A DNA stretch of 64,000 bases from Serendipita indica DSM 11827 (lineage: Eukaryota; Basidiomycota; Agaricomycetes; Sebacinales; Serendipitaceae), in the NCBI GenBank assembly GCA_910890315.1, contig CAJVGD010000006.1, positions 248,001-312,000 on the forward strand, written 5' to 3'. A program made the position numbers and the translations under genes. This document shows, piece by piece, positions 10,770-21,642 of this stretch (position 1 is the stretch's first letter; each line of letters opens with the position of its first letter). The notes under the pieces are model-generated. The model was not told the origin of the DNA. It worked only from the letters and a program-made list of their open reading frames with translations, and did no database searches.

Positions 10770-12262
10770 CTATAATCCGTCTTGTTTCGATAATAATGCG
10801 TCTAACATAAGCGTAGTGATCTCCAGCTGTTCTAACCATAGTCTTCTCGTCGAACGAAGATCAAATATCGGCGCTTCGTTCTCGTTGTCTTGTACATGGC
10901 CAAGGTGACTTTCTGCTTGAATCTTGTACACAGTACAAATTTCCCGTAGGGTACTCGCAGATCGTCGCGAATTGTCCACCGACACCCTCTCTGCGTATCC
11001 CGCGAGTACCTGCTGCCACTGCCGTAATTGTTCATTGTCCTTCAGATGAATTTGAAGGAGACTGAGAGTAGGGTTGAGACGATATGAAGGGGATACTGGA
11101 GGTGGGTCGAGGTGCAACGTCCAGTCCCTAGAATTGACGTTATTCAAGCGCTGTCAGAAACGTTGCTGCATACCCCCAGTATCCATGAGACTCCAGTAAT
11201 TCGCGCTTTTCCTTGCCTTCATCATCCCTCTGAAATAAATCCTCGATAGCTTGGTCAATCTGGATTTCCTTTGGCGCATGTTCATCCGTGAATCCGTACT
11301 CGGTGAAGAGTGTAGGATTAGAGTGGAAGCCATACAGGAGAAACAATTGCTCTCCAGCCTGCAGACCTTTGGCCGGCGCGAGCATCGTCGGGATGGGATG
11401 GCCGTTCTTGCGGTAGTAAGAACTGTTAAAGTTGGTCGCACTGAATGAATGGTTTGCAAAGTCTAATAGTGGACATAGGGTGATGTTATCCTGGTGCGAC
11501 TTTGCCCGCTTGCACGAATAGTAGAGGGACCGCGTGTTCACTGGGGGAAAGTCATTATTATTTTTGCGTATATGGCTTCTCCATACCGTTCAACCATCCC
11601 CACAGGTATGCCTCAATCGGCACAGAAGGCTGTTTAGATGGATGAGGGTAAATATCACACAATGATTCAGTCCACTCACGAAGATGTTTTGAATCTTTTC
11701 GACGTCAGACATAAATCTCACGTGTATCTTGTCCACTTTCTGCGCGACTTCTACGGGCAACTGGCCTTTGTATTGCCTATGTAGTACAACGACGGTAAGA
11801 GGATGATCCCGAAAAGTTTCTGGTAGTGAGTCGAGATACGGTGCATAGTCTTCCGCAACATCCAGCAAGTTGGATTTGAACAGAGCGAGGAAGAGGCAAA
11901 GCAGTTGAGTCGCGGTGAGTCCAGTGGCTTTATGGCGTTTCGCCCATTTGAAGAGCGTATCCACGTTGATCAAGCAGGATTCAGGGATTGAGAACAGGAC
12001 CTCGTCTGGCTATCTGCATCAAGCACTTGTTTTCTAGCGTTGCTTCGTACAAAACTTACTCCAACGTCTCTAGTGACTGCGAGACCTCGTCCAGAGCCTA
12101 TAATTGCAGGTTTTGAGCACATGACTTGATCATAATGGATATCTGCGAGTACCAACCTTCAAACTCGCGGTATTCGACAGCGAGGCCACCCGTTGGAATG
12201 CGCATGCCACGAGATTCCAGCCAATGAATCAAAATGTTCCACTTCTGGGTTTCTAGTTCCAT
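10770..12262 (-). CDS. SET-domain protein lysine methyltransferase (SETD/Rkm-like)
   Basis: Start ATG at 12262 (MELETQKWN); the first exons give WLESRGMRIPTGGLAVEY, then SGRGLAVTRDVG after an intron, then DEVLFSIPESCLINVDTLF. This is the split N-terminal SET part in which GRGLxAxRD contacts S-adenosylmethionine. A long insert follows, then CPLLDFANHS (about 11470-11499), the conserved N-H-S of the SET core, and EQLFLLYGFHSNP, carrying the final SET Tyr region. The C-terminal helical part (about 10770-11130) resembles the Rubisco-LSMT substrate-binding domain of non-histone methyltransferases such as SETD3/4/6 and yeast Rkm proteins. Likely substrate: a ribosomal or translation protein; this is inferred from the subfamily only. 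Its 5' end lies 84 bases from the divergent SDR start, implying a shared promoter. A longer start at 12385 would overlap the SDR gene and is less likely. Confidence 0.85.
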
Positions 12263-12346
12263 TCCCGGATGCTGTCCTGTGCGTTCCAGCAGAATGTTCG
12301 CCGGGTCGAAGAAGCGTGCCGTGTGGACCTCTGCAAGAGGGCTGCT

Positions 12347-13654
12347 ATGCTTCCTTGGACACGACGACTCTTGTCCTCTAACCATCTCCGACCCTTTTCT
12401 CGCGCATTTTCCATGTCAGTCTTCTCCTCCAAGCGACTCGAGAACAAGACGGTCCTCGTCACAGGGGCCAGTGCAGGCATTGGCGAGGCCACAGCTATTC
12501 TCTACGCAAAGGTACGCTCGCGAATGCAGTTTTACAAGTAGACTGACAAATCGGAATCAAACAGGCTGGTGCAAATGTCATCATTGCAGCACGCAGGCAG
12601 GACGCCCTCGCAACCGTTCTTGAATCTCTCAAGGCCGCGCACAAAGAGTCGGGTGTTCAAGCAGGCGGAAAGTTTGCTGCCGTGCAGCTCGACGTATCGA
12701 ATCGCGAAGATGTCAACAGTCTCTGGACCAAGGTGCCACAGGAGCTCAGAGAGGTCGACATCTTGGGTATGCGATGCGGACTGACGAGCGATTCCCCGTG
12801 TTGATGACCACCAGTGAATAACGCGGGATTTGTCAAAGGGGTCGAGCGAATTGGAGAGATTGCAGACCAGGATATTGACGACATGTTCGCAACAAACGTA
12901 GGTGGCCTGCATAACATCGCTCCTTTCTGACCTATCTTTAGGTCATTGGTCTCATCAGTGTCACTCAGCTCCTTGTCAAGGGTAGTGTATCTATCCGAAT
13001 AGAGAGTAATTCATTTCTGACGGCTCCGCAGACTTCAAAGCGCGCGGGACCGGTATGCAGGCCACATGTCAATACTCGATCATTGAGGCCCTTTAGGACA
13101 TATCATAAACATTGGCTCCGTGGCAGGACGCGAACCGTATGCCGGAGGTGAGTTCTCTACCGATGCTGCCCCTTGCATAACGTGATTGAGTATGCAGGTG
13201 GCATTTATTGTGCGACTAAACATGCAGTCAAATCCTTCACTGGTTCCCTTTTGCGCGAACTCGGTAAGCCTAATGCTCCAGACTAGTGGCAGTCTCTGAT
13301 AGATATAGTTGATACGCAGATTCGTGTCACAGAAATTCAACCCGGAATGGTCGAAACAGGCAAGTCCGGTATCAAGATCATGTACTGTCTCACAAGGAAG
13401 TAGAGTTTTCGAATGTGAGGTACCGGGGCGACAAGGAAGCTGCAAAAAACGTCTACAAAGGCCTGGAACCATGTACGTTCGGACTTCGTTGTTACCATTA
13501 TATTCTAATGCCAAACCGACCAGTGACTGCCCAAGATATTGCCGAAGAAATCGTATGGGCATCCTCAAGGCCACCACGGGTCAATTTGGCAGAGGTCTAT
13601 GTCCTACCGGTCAACCAAGCAAGCCCTGGAATTGTCTACCGCTCACAATCCTAA
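12347..13654 (+). CDS. NADP-dependent short-chain dehydrogenase (YMR226C/serine 3-dehydrogenase-like)
   Basis: About ten exons. The N-terminal leader MLPWTRRLLSSNHLRP is Arg/Ser-rich and could target mitochondria; an internal ATG at 12413 (MSVFSSKRL) would give a cytosolic form. Rossmann motif TGASAGIGEATA (cofactor-binding TGxxxGIG), VNNAGFVKG, INIGSVAG (catalytic Ser) and YCATKHAVKSF (YxxxK) follow in the right order, then QIRVTEIQPGMVET and the end YVLPVNQASPGIVYRSQS. The pattern matches classical SDRs that oxidise L-serine, L-allo-threonine or 3-hydroxy acids in fungi. One intron (about 13357-13408) begins GCAAGT, a GC-AG intron; the frame VET-EFSNVRYRG supports it. It is head to head with the SET gene. 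The NECAP gene starts only about 20 bases after the stop. Confidence 0.9.
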
Positions 13655-13674
13655 ATTGTAAATCGAACGGTGGA

Positions 13675-14578
13675 ATGGCAAACTTGAACCCGATCATGTC
13701 CCTCTTTGACGGCGATGATGAGATAGAATCAGTGCTGTTTGTTCAGCCCGAGATTTCAGGTCAATAAGACGAATTTGATGTGCTTCTGGTCCCCTTACCT
13801 TGCCACAAAAGTCTACAAGGTCCCGCCAATGGAATCGTTAGACGGCTACAAGGCACGGCAACCGTTCCCGAATACATCGTGCGTCTTTGTCACTGACTAA
13901 TGATATGTAGGCAGCTGAATGGGGTCTTGAGAATCCTCTCTGGAAGGGCCGCCTTCGGATTCTGGAGAAAGCCTCCACTGGAGTCACCATCGTCCTGGAA
14001 GACGGTCAGACGGGAGCTCGTAAGCACACTATTCCGCCATTCAAAACAAACGCCTGACTTTAGATCCCATCAGCCTTCGCACGCGCACCGTACACCGACG
14101 ATGGAGCCACAGTACACCCTGTTCTGGACTCGAGTCGATATTTCGTCTTGCGAGTTCAAGATCCGGCAACAGGAAATAAAGCATATATTGGAATCGGCTT
14201 CACAGATCGCTCGGGAAGCTTTGATTTCAGTGAGCTTCACCATGGCAAGAGAACCCCGCTCATTGCCTGATTTAGACGTCGCACTACAAGATTATACCAA
14301 GTGAGACACTTGGAATCCGATGTTTGAGGACTCATGATCCACGCAGACGTAAGAACGCACCGGCCAAGCTAGAAGAGGAAGCCAAAGTTCAGGCAAGCAC
14401 CCCAAAGGTTGACTATTCACTCAAAGAGGGTCAAACGTTTAAGATCAGTATACCGGGCTCCAAAGGCGCGAGCTCTTCGAGCAGTGCTTCGGTGTTTGGA
14501 TCAGGGGGTTCCTCAGGGGGCGGGGGTGCTGTTCCGCTTCTACCTCCCCCTCCACCAGGCGGTACCCGGAGACGTTGA
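13675..14578 (+). CDS. NECAP-family adaptin-ear-binding coat-associated protein (DUF1681)
   Basis: Starts [18 protein letters not shown] and reads [11 protein letters not shown], then across introns [69 protein letters not shown] and [11 protein letters not shown]: the PHear domain of NECAP proteins in order. After another intron come [21 protein letters not shown] and [14 protein letters not shown], the conserved NECAP block, then a Gly/Ser tail ending in polyproline and Arg-Arg-Arg. NECAPs act at clathrin-coated pits with the AP-2 adaptor during endocytosis. The C-terminal WxxF motif of animal NECAPs is not seen; the tail is [11 protein letters not shown]. About 20 bases separate it from the upstream SDR gene on the same strand. 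Confidence 0.92.
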
Positions 14579-15060
14579 GCGAGTGTAAATCCCTCCCCCC
14601 ACGGACCAAACCTCGCCCTGCCGGTGCCGGAGGCGTGGAGTTGTCAGCTAGGGTCGGGACGGGGGATATCCCTGACGGTCGTCTTAGTTTGTTAGCCACA
14701 TGCGAAAATCCAAATCAAATACATCAAATTCGTCGTCTCGTCCCGAATAAATCGCGTCTTGAGCCCGCTTGCAATAAACACACCGTCTCCTCGTGTTTTC
14801 AGGACACATCAAAACGTGAAAGCAACGGAATCTAGAACATTGAGTTGGATAGGTACATCTGATTTTGTTTTCGAAGAATCTATGTCTACGCGGAGGCCAT
14901 GCTCGTGAAAGGAATGATCTAGGATGAAGCTACAACGTGCTGAAATGTACATGCTTTTTATAAAGGCGCTGTAGAGAAAGTTAGGGGGTCCGTAAAAGAT
15001 TGTCGTGGAAAGCGAGAGTGGGAAGGTGTAAATGTGTGTCCTCGTCATGAGTAAAAGGAT
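14579..15060. other. Convergent intergenic region, 3' UTRs
   Basis: Lies between the convergent NECAP and ankyrin genes. I see no conserved coding sequence. It should contain both polyadenylation regions; runs such as cccgaataaatcgcg (about 14742) and gcaataaacac (14770-14780) are AATAAA-like signals for NECAP. Confidence 0.4.
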
Positions 15061-18000
15061 TCAAACGTGTTCGAGGTTGTCCGTTCCTTTGACCTTGCGT
15101 CTAAAGTCGCGCAAGAGACTTCGGACTAGCTTATTCCAAGCCTTGACCACATCGAGCGCCTGACATAATTCGTCGAGGCGACGTTCGAGGCCAAAGAGAA
15201 GCAGAGCGCGGAGTTTCTCGACCTGAATCTCGTCTTCGTATTCGTTTTCCTCGACTTGCGCGCAGCGAATCAGACAGTGCTCGATGAGCCGCTCCGCTTT
15301 GGCAATTTCTTGTTGGAATTCGGCAGCAATACCGTGAATCTACGGACAGTCAGATATTGAATAGATATGTAAAAAGGGAGACGTACACCGCGAGCGTACT
15401 CTTCCATACGCAACAGGTCCGTGTGGATGCGCGTCAACACGACAGGTGCCTTTCTGATCGTTCGCCTCGTCGAAACAGTCCTCGTCAAAGGCGTACGGAA
15501 TGTGGAGCTTGCAGGTGAATGTGGCGTAGACTGACTGGACGGTGGTATCACAAGTGTCTGCTCCGTGTTCTCATCAGGAGTAGACGGCAGTGGCTTTTCC
15601 CCGGCAAGGCTGAGATTGTGCACGTCGCGAAAGTCGAGGGACGGAAGGCGCGGTGGGCGGGTTCGTACAGGGGACGGCTCCGGAGGCGTTGGAGAGTCAA
15701 TCACCCCGTCCTTTCTCGGCCCTGGTGGTCGGGAAAGAGGGCGGAGTTTTTGCTTGATGAAGCTCGCCATACGACCGGGTCGTTTAGAGGCAAGGTCAGA
15801 CGAGGACTGGTTATTGCTCTGGAGTGGGGTCGTCGACCCAGAGGCCTGGCCATCTCCGCGGGACGCCCCAAAACTTTTGCAAGGCATCGCTATCAGAGGG
15901 ACTGCTCTCAGCTGGAGTCGCGATACGTGCAGGTGCGGTGAACGCGCGTCCACGCGCCTGCTCCTTTAGTCCAGTTAACTCTGCCACTTTTTGCTCCTCC
16001 CAGAAGAGAATTGCCTCTGTTAATTCCCGTTCGTCATCGCGTGACTTTTGCTCTACGTCGCGCTTCGTACGAGCGACGAGGAGGTGAGATTTGACGATAG
16101 ACCTGTGCGTCGTGTCGAGCTCCTCGCGGATGGTGGCAAGACACGAGTACCAATAGCCAACCACACTTTTGGACGTGCGAGCGAGACATTCGTCGATGGG
16201 TTTGCATTGAGAGAGTGTGGATTGTCGAGCGTCTATTTCGAGACTTGAGCGGTAAAAGAGTGTGCGTTGTAGCAAAGAGAGATCAATTTCGTCGAGTAGA
16301 ATCTGAGAGCCATTGAGAGCGTCTTGAAGCGACATGCTGGTGATTTCCACGTCGTCTAGTGTCAACGAGGCGAATCCAGTCGCGGGTGTGGCAGGGGTTG
16401 AGATAGTAGGGGAAGAAGTGAAGGAAGTGAACGAGGACACGGAGCCTAAAGAGCGCTGCGGGCGCAATGCCGGTCGAATGGTGCATATTGAGTCTGGGCG
16501 CTCGTCGAACACGTCTCGGAAGTGTGGTTTAGCAATATCAGCCGGTCTCAGCCTGTGCGGTTCAACGTCAGAAAGCGGACGTAAGAACATCAGACATGGG
16601 TCCGGTGGTGCGGAATTGAAAACGGCTCGTACGTACCCCCGCTTATTCTTCCACTCACGGACCGTGCCTTCAGTGTCACATTCGACAAGAGCTTCCAAAA
16701 CCTCGCAACAGGCGCCGTGTTCGGCCGCGGTGTGTAGACAGGTTTCGAATTGGTCGTCCCTGTAACGGATGGAGGCTTGCAGGTCGTGAATAAGGTGCCG
16801 GACAAAGAGGCGCACAGCCTGTCCCTCGTGATGGTTCATCACAGTTGCGTATTGGACCAGTACCTGCAAGGGGCTCTGGCCTTTGGACGTCAAGAGGTTG
16901 ACGTCCGCCCCCGCGACAAACAATGCGTCGAGGAGAGCAAAATTGGGCGGATGACACATCATAGCATAGTGAATCGGAGCGAATCCAAAGTCGTCAAGCC
17001 GGTTGACGATGGCGAAGCAATGGGCAGCGGCTGCAGAGTGTTTGTTGGAGCGGAGAGCCGGAGACGGGGCAGCGTGATGAATGATCATGTCGAGTGACGA
17101 ACGGAGCAAATTAAGATCTTGCGTATTGATCGAGCAGATAAGGGAGCGAAAGAGAGCGTCGGCTGCGGCGGAAGGAGGCACAGGCGTACAATCACGCTGC
17201 CCAGACTGTCCCAGAGGGTTCTCCATAATGACTGACGGTCCCGAAGTATTAGAGGAGGACGTGGATGGCGAGGATGCGCGACTCGGAGGCTAAAGGGCTC
17301 ATTAGCGTCGAAAAGGTGTCTATCGAGCGACAGGGTACCGACCGTGGATCGAACACCGCGGTCAATCCTCAACTGATTTTCCAGATGGAACCGAACCGCC
17401 GGGTCTGTCGAATAGTCGAGCACAGAGCGACTCTGTGGGTCGAGTAGGTTCGCATGTGCCCCAGCCCGAAGCTGTAATTATCGCGAATCGGTTAGCAATC
17501 CCCAATATGGGTGTCCCCGAAGAAAAAAGAAAGAAAAGAAAAGGAACCGGCGGTGGCGTCGCGGGAATTGTGATGAATAGAACGGCAGGTCGAAACCGTA
17601 ATGGCTTTGTGCCACATAGTTCCTCAAACCTCGAGGCGAAAACGTTGTTTCGAAAATTTTTACTCACGAGAGCGACGACAATCTGGTGGTGTTGACCATG
17701 AGCGGCGTCTGAAAAATGTCATTAGCGAGCGAGATTCCCTCGTGAATACACACACACGTACGCATCAGAGGTGTGAGGCCCAGCGCATCCCGGGTATTGA
17801 CAAGGACACTGGGACAGTCGAGGAGAGTATTGACTTGGTCGAGGTGGCCCACTCTACATGCCAATATCAGAGGTGTGGCGCCCTGAGCACAGTCCATGGC
17901 GGCATTCAGAGCGTATATACTGAGTTCTGGACGAGCGAGGATGGCTTTTAGAATGGCATTTCGCTCGGGACTGGCAGGAGCAGGATGTCGAAGACTGGAT

Positions 18001-18177
18001 GCGATGAGTATGAGCAAGCATAACCATGGCCAAAAACACGCACCTAGATCCAGCAATAGCACAAAAGAGGACTGAACGATGAGCTTCGTCGAGCAAGTTG
18101 ACATCGTTGGGATTTTGGACGATGGCGTCGGCGACTGCTCTGAGATTGCCAATAGCAGCTGCTTCGTGAAGAAGCAT
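15061..18177 (-). CDS. Large ankyrin-repeat protein with coiled-coil C terminus
   Basis: Start ATG 18177 (MLLHEAAAIGNLRAVADAI) opens directly into ankyrin repeats: LLDEAHRSVLFCAIAGS, AMDCAQGATPLILACRVGHLDQVNTLL, DALGLTPLMHAAHGQHHQIVVALV, LRAGAHANLLDPQSRSVLDY. A longer intron of about 190 bases (about 17668-17475) and an intron near 17340 follow. A Ser/Pro linker precedes a second ankyrin set (FGFAPIHYAMM, LFVAGADVNLLTSKGQSPLQVL, ETCLHTAAEHGACCEVLEALV). The C-terminal half has Ser/Thr-rich segments, a helical region (ILFWEEQKVAELTGLKEQ), a basic Pro-rich part and, after an intron near 15390-15340, a coiled coil (GIAAEFQQEIAKAERLIEHC) ending at TGA 15061. The two ankyrin blocks suggest a scaffold or signalling role; I recognise no enzymatic domain and no named orthologue. 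Exon joins were checked by frame continuity. Confidence 0.75.
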
Positions 18178-18669
18178 GAGAGCTGAAAAGAAGAGTTTTT
18201 ACAGAAAGCTAGGGGGTAGAGCTAATGGTGGCGGGAAGGTGCGCGCGGATGTGAGAATGAGATTATAAGCTCGCCAACGAGCTGCCCCAATAAAGTGACA
18301 AATTAAGAGCCGCCCTTGGCTGTGGCCGCCTGCGGGATTGAACGCCCGTCCCTATTCTATTGATGCGAGCCCATAAGCCCCTAAGGACGGACACCCTCTG
18401 GCATTATACAAGGCTGCCCCAGGACGACTTGTACAGAGTTTTTCCAAACCTCTGGAGATCCCATGGATGAATAGACGACGAGTATCCTCCTCTTTGGACC
18501 GTCGTCGCGTACGTAAACGGGTGGTCAGAGTAGCCCTTGATCTCGTCCGTTTATTGGATCTTCGAGCCGATTTTCAGGCGAATTTCTGAAGCGGCACGTG
18601 CTAAGATATCAGCCAAATCCCATGAAAGCTCAGTGACCCTTTGAACCACCCCCGTGCCCTGAGAGGAGA
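18178..18669. promoter_or_regulatory. Divergent intergenic region between ankyrin and BioF-like genes
   Basis: About 490 bases separate two divergent starts, so both promoters should lie here. No consensus TATA box that I can assign. A tRNA-like internal B-box, GTTCAATCC on the minus strand at about 18336-18344, does not fold into a cloverleaf (see rejected items). Confidence 0.4.
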
Positions 18670-20031
18670 ATGAACTCACTAGACGCGAGACTACAGCCTG
18701 CATTAGACTCGAGAAAGTCTCGAGGCATCCTTCGCCGCGTTCCCCCTTCATCGGTGCTCCGTCAAGTCCCCCGGCAGATCGATTTTTCGTCCAATGATTA
18801 TCTCTCCCTTGCGTCCTCTGCCGATCTCCGCCTGAATTTCATCGATCAGATCCAGGCTGCACCTCGAGTACTTGGTTCTGGGGGCAGCCGCCTTCTAGAT
18901 GGTGGCACACTGGAGCATGCCCTTCTGGAAGAGAGACTGGCCGCATTCTTCGGAGCACCATCAGCACTCCTCTACACATCTGGATTCGATGCAAATGTCG
19001 GATTTTTCGGGTGCGTGCCTGCAGAGGGAGACGTGCTCGTCTACGACTCGCTTATCCATGCCTCTGTTCACGACGGCATGCGGAGCTCTCGAGCTGCTCG
19101 TATCCCTGGCTCCTTGATTCCATTCGAGCATAATTCCACGGCCTCATTGCGCGCGGTTATCCGAAGCGCGCTCCAGACCCGACCTCGGATTGCGGATGGG
19201 AGTTCAAGCTTATTCATCGCCATCGAATCATTGTATAGTATGGATGGTGATATTTCCCCGATGACGGAAATATGCGATATCGCAGACGAGTTGCTGCCAA
19301 AGGGGAATGGCCATGTCGTCGTCGACGAGGCACACGCTACAGGCGTCTATGGTCCCAACGGTCGGGGTCTCGTAGCACATTTTGGTCTAGAAAATAGAGT
19401 GACTGCCCGTCTCCACACCTTTGGAAAGGCATTGGCGTCTAGCGGTGGTGAGTGGTAGCGTGCAATCCCCCGCGTATCACTGACCCCTCCCCTAGCCGTG
19501 TTCCTGACAAGTGAGATTGTGCGAAGCTATCTCGTCAACTACTCCAGACCCCAGGTGTTCACCACTGCGATATCGTTCGGCACCGTTATCAGCCTTCACG
19601 TCGTCTTCGACGCGCTCGAGGCCGGATATTGCCTTTCTGTAGGGAGATCTCACCTCATAAATGGCTTAATGAACTTATCAGCTCTTATTTAGCGATCTGA
19701 ACGCCTCCAGGCATTGGTACGTTTCTTCCTGGAAAGGTTCAGGGCATATAACTTCTCCACAAGCGTGATACGCTTACCATGGACGGAGACTGCCTTGTAT
19801 ACGCCTATAATACCGCTCTTATCGCCGTTCGCCAAACCTTTGGCACTTCATCTTCAGGAACGAGGTTTCCTCGTCCGTCCCATTACCCATCCCACGGTCC
19901 CCAAGGGTCAGGACCGGGTTCGAGTGTGTATACACACAGATAACACTGAGGAGGAGATCACTGGTGTCCTGGAGTGCCTCAAAGGCTGGATAGACAGCAA
20001 CGCCAACCACTCGGTGGCGAGTAAGCTCTAG
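18670..20031 (+). CDS. BioF-like alpha-oxoamine synthase (8-amino-7-oxononanoate synthase family)
   Basis: Three exons: 18670 to about 19447, about 19496-19639, and about 19694 to TAG 20029-20031. Motifs in order: IDFSSNDYLSLA, LGSGGSRLLDGGTLEHALLE (substrate-binding GSGGSR), LLYTSGFDANVG, DSLIHASVHDGMRSS, DEAHATGVYGPNGRG (PLP ring-binding Asp and His) and HTFGKALASSGA (Lys forming the PLP Schiff base). DEAHATG favours AONS or Kbl over 5-aminolevulinate synthase (usually DEVHAVG). The C-terminal domain ends LVRPITHPTVPKGQDRVRVCI, typical of the family. Expected reaction: pimeloyl-CoA or pimeloyl-ACP plus L-alanine to KAPA in biotin synthesis. No other biotin gene lies beside it, and no N-terminal organelle signal is obvious, so cytosolic or peroxisomal location cannot be decided. 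An alternative is another alpha-oxoamine synthase with a different acyl substrate. Confidence 0.85.
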
Positions 20032-20165
20032 AATACGCGTAATTAGCCCATTTAGGGGTTTATATTGCTCGAAAATAGATCTAGAGGCTACACTCGCGTC
20101 AATGGCGCGTCGTGTAGGAATTCAGGTTGACCAACAATTCAGTCGCTTCTTGTCCGTGACAAACG

Positions 20166-21578
20166 ATGAACTTGTTCCAACTACGCTCGACTACGAGAAT
20201 TTCTTCCTTTATTCCGAGACGAGAGTACATTATTTTCTCAAGACCCGTCTTTTCAGTTCAAAGAACTGCGAGCACCAATGTGAACAAGTCGCTGCCATCC
20301 CAAGGCACAGGCAAAGCTCAGGACTCATCGTCTGAAGTGGCTCCGAAACCCAAATTGAATACAAATCTCCGCAAGACTGCCTCTGCCTCTCTTTCAATCC
20401 GCGAAAAGTCGACCCGAGGAGCCATCCGCCCAGTTGTCACGCTCAGTACTGCGGAAAGATATATCCTCAAGCCTCTTCTCAAGACACAAAAGGCGTCCAA
20501 CGCGACCATGTTCGCAGAAGCTCTCTGGTTGCCGGTCGTGCACGCGTCGTCCAATCGACAAAAAGCAGAGGCATCAGAAAAGGAAAACGAGAGAGATGAA
20601 CCAGGAGAGGCATTCATCTTTGAAAATGGATGTGCTGTGTTTTGGGGTATACAAGAAGACGACGCCCTTCGGTTTTTGAACAAGCTGGTGCGGAGGAATG
20701 GCGTCGAGTTGGGGAGGTATTCCGAAGAGGAAACAGAAGAAGTAGAATTTGTGACGGATCCGTCAGAGTAAGTCCTGTCTACTCCGCTAGATCCCGTCAA
20801 TTTGACAGTTGCAAGGCGAACGCGATTACAAGGAGACTTGATTATTCTTGGCGAATCGCTCCCACTCTCAAATCCAGAGGAGATTCTTCCAGCTTCATTG
20901 CCAAAAGCATCATTGCCGGAGGATACTTTGGCTGCTCGATATGCCTTTTCGGAGGCACTCGCTCGCTCGACTGCCCTCTCCGCGATTGAAACTGGCGTTG
21001 AAGAGTTTCTTCAGTCTGTATCCAAGCTTCCACAGACGTTGTCCTCTACTGGTCGACCCGGTTTGACGCGAACGGAGATTATCAAGAAGATGGGCCTTCT
21101 TCTCAAGTTCCGCCAACGTATCTTCCTCAATCCTCAAAACTTTACCGACATGCCAGAGGTGTACTGGAGTGAACCACAACTAGAAAGTACGCTCGTGTTT
21201 TCTTTCACGTCAGACACGCTAACTCTTTTGCAGAGTACTTCAATCAGATGAGCGATGCTCTTGAAATCAAGTCGAGAACACAACTTGTCAATGCCAAAAT
21301 TACATATGCCGTCGAGCTTCAGTCAGTAATGCGGGAGTTGCTAACAGAAGTAAGTGGTCAGGGCCTTGAGATGCTTTGACTCTGACCTAAGAAAAGGCTT
21401 CTGGACATAGAATGGAACTCATCATTATTGCTCTTATCGCATTCGAGGCCACGCTGGTCAGTCTGTTCGCAAAGTTTCCTGCTATTCTGACTTTGGACAG
21501 GCCTTTATCAGAGAAGGCCCAGAAATCTGGAAGATGATATCGGGACAGTCAAAGGAGAAGAGTTCTGCACGGCATTGA
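20166..21578 (+). CDS. DUF155 (RMND1/Rmd1/Mrx10-like) mitochondrial inner-membrane protein
   Basis: Start MNLFQLRSTTRISSFIPR is basic, Ser/Arg-rich and free of acidic residues, as in a mitochondrial presequence. The DUF155 core follows: EAFIFENGCAVFWGIQEDDALRFL matches the FxxGxxVFWG signature, then EEVEFV, LQGDLIILGE, a helical part AARYAFSEALARSTALSAIE, and LLKFRQRIFLN. A coiled coil (MSDALEIKSRTQLVNAKI) precedes RMELIIIALIAFEATLAF, the single C-terminal transmembrane segment that completes the family. Introns near 20770, 21189, 21350 and 21460 are 45-50 bases long. Human RMND1 and yeast Mrx10 support mitochondrial translation at the inner membrane; that role is inferred here. It lies convergent with ASA1, about 65 bases away. 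An ATG at 20102 in another frame lacks support. Confidence 0.87.
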
Positions 21579-21642
21579 CCAACCCACCACTTATGCTTAT
21601 TCGTCGTGTACCACAACCTCACTACTCATATCTTTTGCATAT

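Noticed and set aside
15519-15969. Plus-strand open frames of about 135-140 codons
   Set aside because: They lie opposite the confirmed Ser/Pro-rich coding exon of the ankyrin protein.
18300-18430. Possible tRNA on the minus strand (B-box-like GTTCAATCC with ACGGG/CCCGC flanks)
   Set aside because: The T-arm pairs imperfectly and no matching acceptor 5' strand or anticodon arm could be built; at most a decayed tRNA-like sequence.
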